DNA from: Methanobacteriota archaeon
GTDB taxonomy: Archaea; Thermoplasmatota; Poseidoniia; Poseidoniales; Thalassarchaeaceae
Assembly: GCA_002685895.1 (NCBI GenBank)
Contig: NYYK01000065.1
Location: forward strand, 1 to 7,570
Direction of reading: 5' to 3'
Length of the DNA stretch: 7,570 nt
Shown here: positions 6,653 through 7,570 of the stretch, piece by piece
How the letters are laid out: each line of letters opens with the position of its first letter
Position numbering within the stretch: the stretch's first letter is position 1
The notes under the pieces: generated by a model
Seen by the model: the letters and a program-made list of their open reading frames with translations, nothing else
Databases searched by the model: none
Told to the model about the DNA's origin: nothing
Translations under genes and position numbers: made by a program

Positions 6653-6667
6653 GCAGTCCTCAATCAT
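6645..6667. terminator. Perfect inverted repeat over both convergent stop codons
   Basis: ATGATTGAG (6645-6653) and CTCAATCAT (6659-6667) are a perfect 9-bp inverted repeat around a CAGTC loop, with a G-T wobble possible outside. The left arm holds the TGA of the channel gene and the right arm holds the TGA of the minus-strand gene, so each transcript would end translation within a hairpin. No T-run follows on either strand, so a classical intrinsic terminator is not shown. A two-way 3'-end or mRNA-stability element is the likely reading. Confidence 0.5.
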
Positions 6668-7551
6668 TCAATCCAGTGAGCAAGTTTGTCGACGATTCTT
6701 TCGCGGAAAGTCAGCAATTGCAATTTAGGGCCATCAATGGATACGGACACAGTAGAACCTCTCGTAAAGTGCCATTCGTCCCAGCCATCTGGTACACAAT
6801 ATCCCCTGTGCATATCGGAAATCAACACAGTTGGTTTGTTGGTCCAGGCGAAGTAAGAACCATCTTCCCTTCTCTCATCTCTAGGTAAGTCACGTGCGCA
6901 GAAGAGGTAATGATCTAGAATCATTTCAGGGTCAAATTTCATACCCTCAATTACACATATATGGCGGAACCAAGCACCTTGACCAACAAAGGTAGAGAAT
7001 AGTAGCCCTGAAGAGCGCTGCATCAAGTCTACAGCCTCATGCGTGTCATCACTCTCTCTCTTCAAACGGTAGCGGCTTGGCTGATATTGGTGGGTATTGG
7101 CCACCAAGAGGTCGTTCAGTGCTGGGTCACAAGTAATTCGATTGCCGCTGGTGGTGACTATTTCCGCGGTTAGTCTGGGGAGTTGATTGATGATTGCTTC
7201 ACCATCAAGAGCAGCACGCAAGTCTGCAGCGAAAGTAGTCGAATCACTACCCATGAAGAATCCAAATGAACCATCAGGGTCATCACTCATTGGGTGGCTA
7301 TTCACGCCCATTACCGGTGTATCAGCATCGACATTATGGACAATTGATGTCAAAGTTCCATCGCCACCAACAACAATTACTAGGTCGCGGCCGATAAAAT
7401 CAGAGCGCTTCACGGATTCTCTTGGAACGAGTTCATACGAGGTTCCCCTTTCTTCGTTGATTGCTTCAAGATCTGCTTGAAGAGAAGCGATTGAACGGTC
7501 ATGAACTGCCTCAAAGTTCTTCTTGTAAACAACCAGAATGTCAGCGCCCAT
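6664..7551 (-). CDS. NAD kinase-like protein (ATP-NAD kinase fold, NADK2-like)
   Basis: The product likely transfers phosphate from ATP to NAD+ to make NADP+ in the cytosol. At 295 residues it is a normal length. The phosphate-binding motif GGDGT is at 62-66, with D64 the expected catalytic acid. PVMGVN follows at 79-84, then the ND pair that contacts the nicotinamide ribose (146-147), and SSGLLFST with GQGAW (180-194) where ordinary NAD kinases have STPTGSTAY. The spacer after GVN (SHPMSDDPDG) and the changed STPTG region are closer to the mitochondrial NADK2 type than to bacterial NadK. That comparison is from memory of the family. Substrate could also be NADH or another diphosphate cofactor. 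The start at 7551 is backed by GGAG seven bases upstream. It converges on the channel gene with 11 bases between stops, and no functional link to the envelope block is evident. Confidence 0.85.
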   Translation of the reverse strand: MGADILVVYKKNFEAVHDRSIASLQADLEAINEERGTSYELVPRESVKRSDFIGRDLVIVVGGDGTLTSIVHNVDADTPVMGVNSHPMSDDPDGSFGFFMGSDSTTFAADLRAALDGEAIINQLPRLTAEIVTTSGNRITCDPALNDLLVANTHQYQPSRYRLKRESDDTHEAVDLMQRSSGLLFSTFVGQGAWFRHICVIEGMKFDPEMILDHYLFCARDLPRDERREDGSYFAWTNKPTVLISDMHRGYCVPDGWDEWHFTRGSTVSVSIDGPKLQLLTFRERIVDKLAHWIE

Positions 7552-7558
7552 GGCTTCA

Positions 7559-7563
7559 CTCCC
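7559..7563 (-). promoter_or_regulatory. Shine-Dalgarno site of the NAD kinase-like gene
   Basis: On the minus strand GGGAG precedes the ATG at 7551 by seven bases, which fixes that start. The promoter, if separate, lies beyond the right edge. Confidence 0.55.
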
Positions 7564-7570
7564 AGAGATT

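Noticed and set aside
6649..6888. Plus-strand 79-codon frame after the channel gene
   Set aside because: It overlaps the end of the NAD kinase-like gene, which has strong motifs, and shows no features of its own.
1..7570. Defence system, prophage or mobile element
   Set aside because: No nuclease, methylase, reverse transcriptase, integrase, transposase, terminal repeats or spaced repeats were seen on either strand.

Overview
The window reads as chromosomal DNA of a planktonic archaeon, most likely a Marine Group II (Candidatus Poseidoniales) or related Thermoplasmatota lineage. This assignment is inferred, not tested. It rests on large secreted proteins with beta-sandwich ectodomains and many N-glycosylation sequons, each anchored by one C-terminal membrane helix followed by a short cytosolic tail rich in tryptophan. 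Also in keeping are T-rich archaeal-type control signals, a base composition that looks mid-40s % GC by eye, and an NAD kinase that differs from the usual bacterial form. No tRNA, rRNA, CRISPR array, insertion sequence or integrase was seen.

Layout: four genes run left to right and one runs back toward them. (1) Positions 3-2096 hold the 3' part of a large Ig-like surface protein that starts upstream of the window. (2) 2149-4302 is a complete secreted, membrane-anchored surface protein carrying a stripped-down LDL-receptor class A calcium motif. (3) 4327-5235 is a four-helix membrane protein of unknown family with heavily sequon-bearing loops. (4) 5270-6652 is an MscS-family mechanosensitive channel with extra N-terminal helices and a long charged coiled-coil tail. 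(5) 7551-6664, minus strand, is an NAD kinase-like protein that converges on the channel gene. The coding gaps are short (52, 24, 34 and 11 bases), and no stretch over 300 bases lacks a gene.

Genes 1-4 form an envelope-themed block: two surface proteins with matching cytosolic tails, a multi-pass membrane protein and a tension-gated channel. Genes 2 and 3 are close enough to be cotranscribed. T-rich or TATA-like elements before genes 2 and 4 could give separate starts. The convergent end of genes 4 and 5 is marked by a perfect 9-bp inverted repeat that contains both stop codons.

The points most worth a second look are these: the LDLa-like motif that keeps exactly one cysteine pair and all four acidic calcium ligands; the shared tryptophan tail on two adjacent surface proteins; the G8 and C8 tracts in the channel gene, where any one-base slip gives an early stop; and small perfect hairpins at the start regions of genes 2 and 4. 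I saw no convincing complete new multi-gene system, but the envelope block is a reasonable candidate functional unit.
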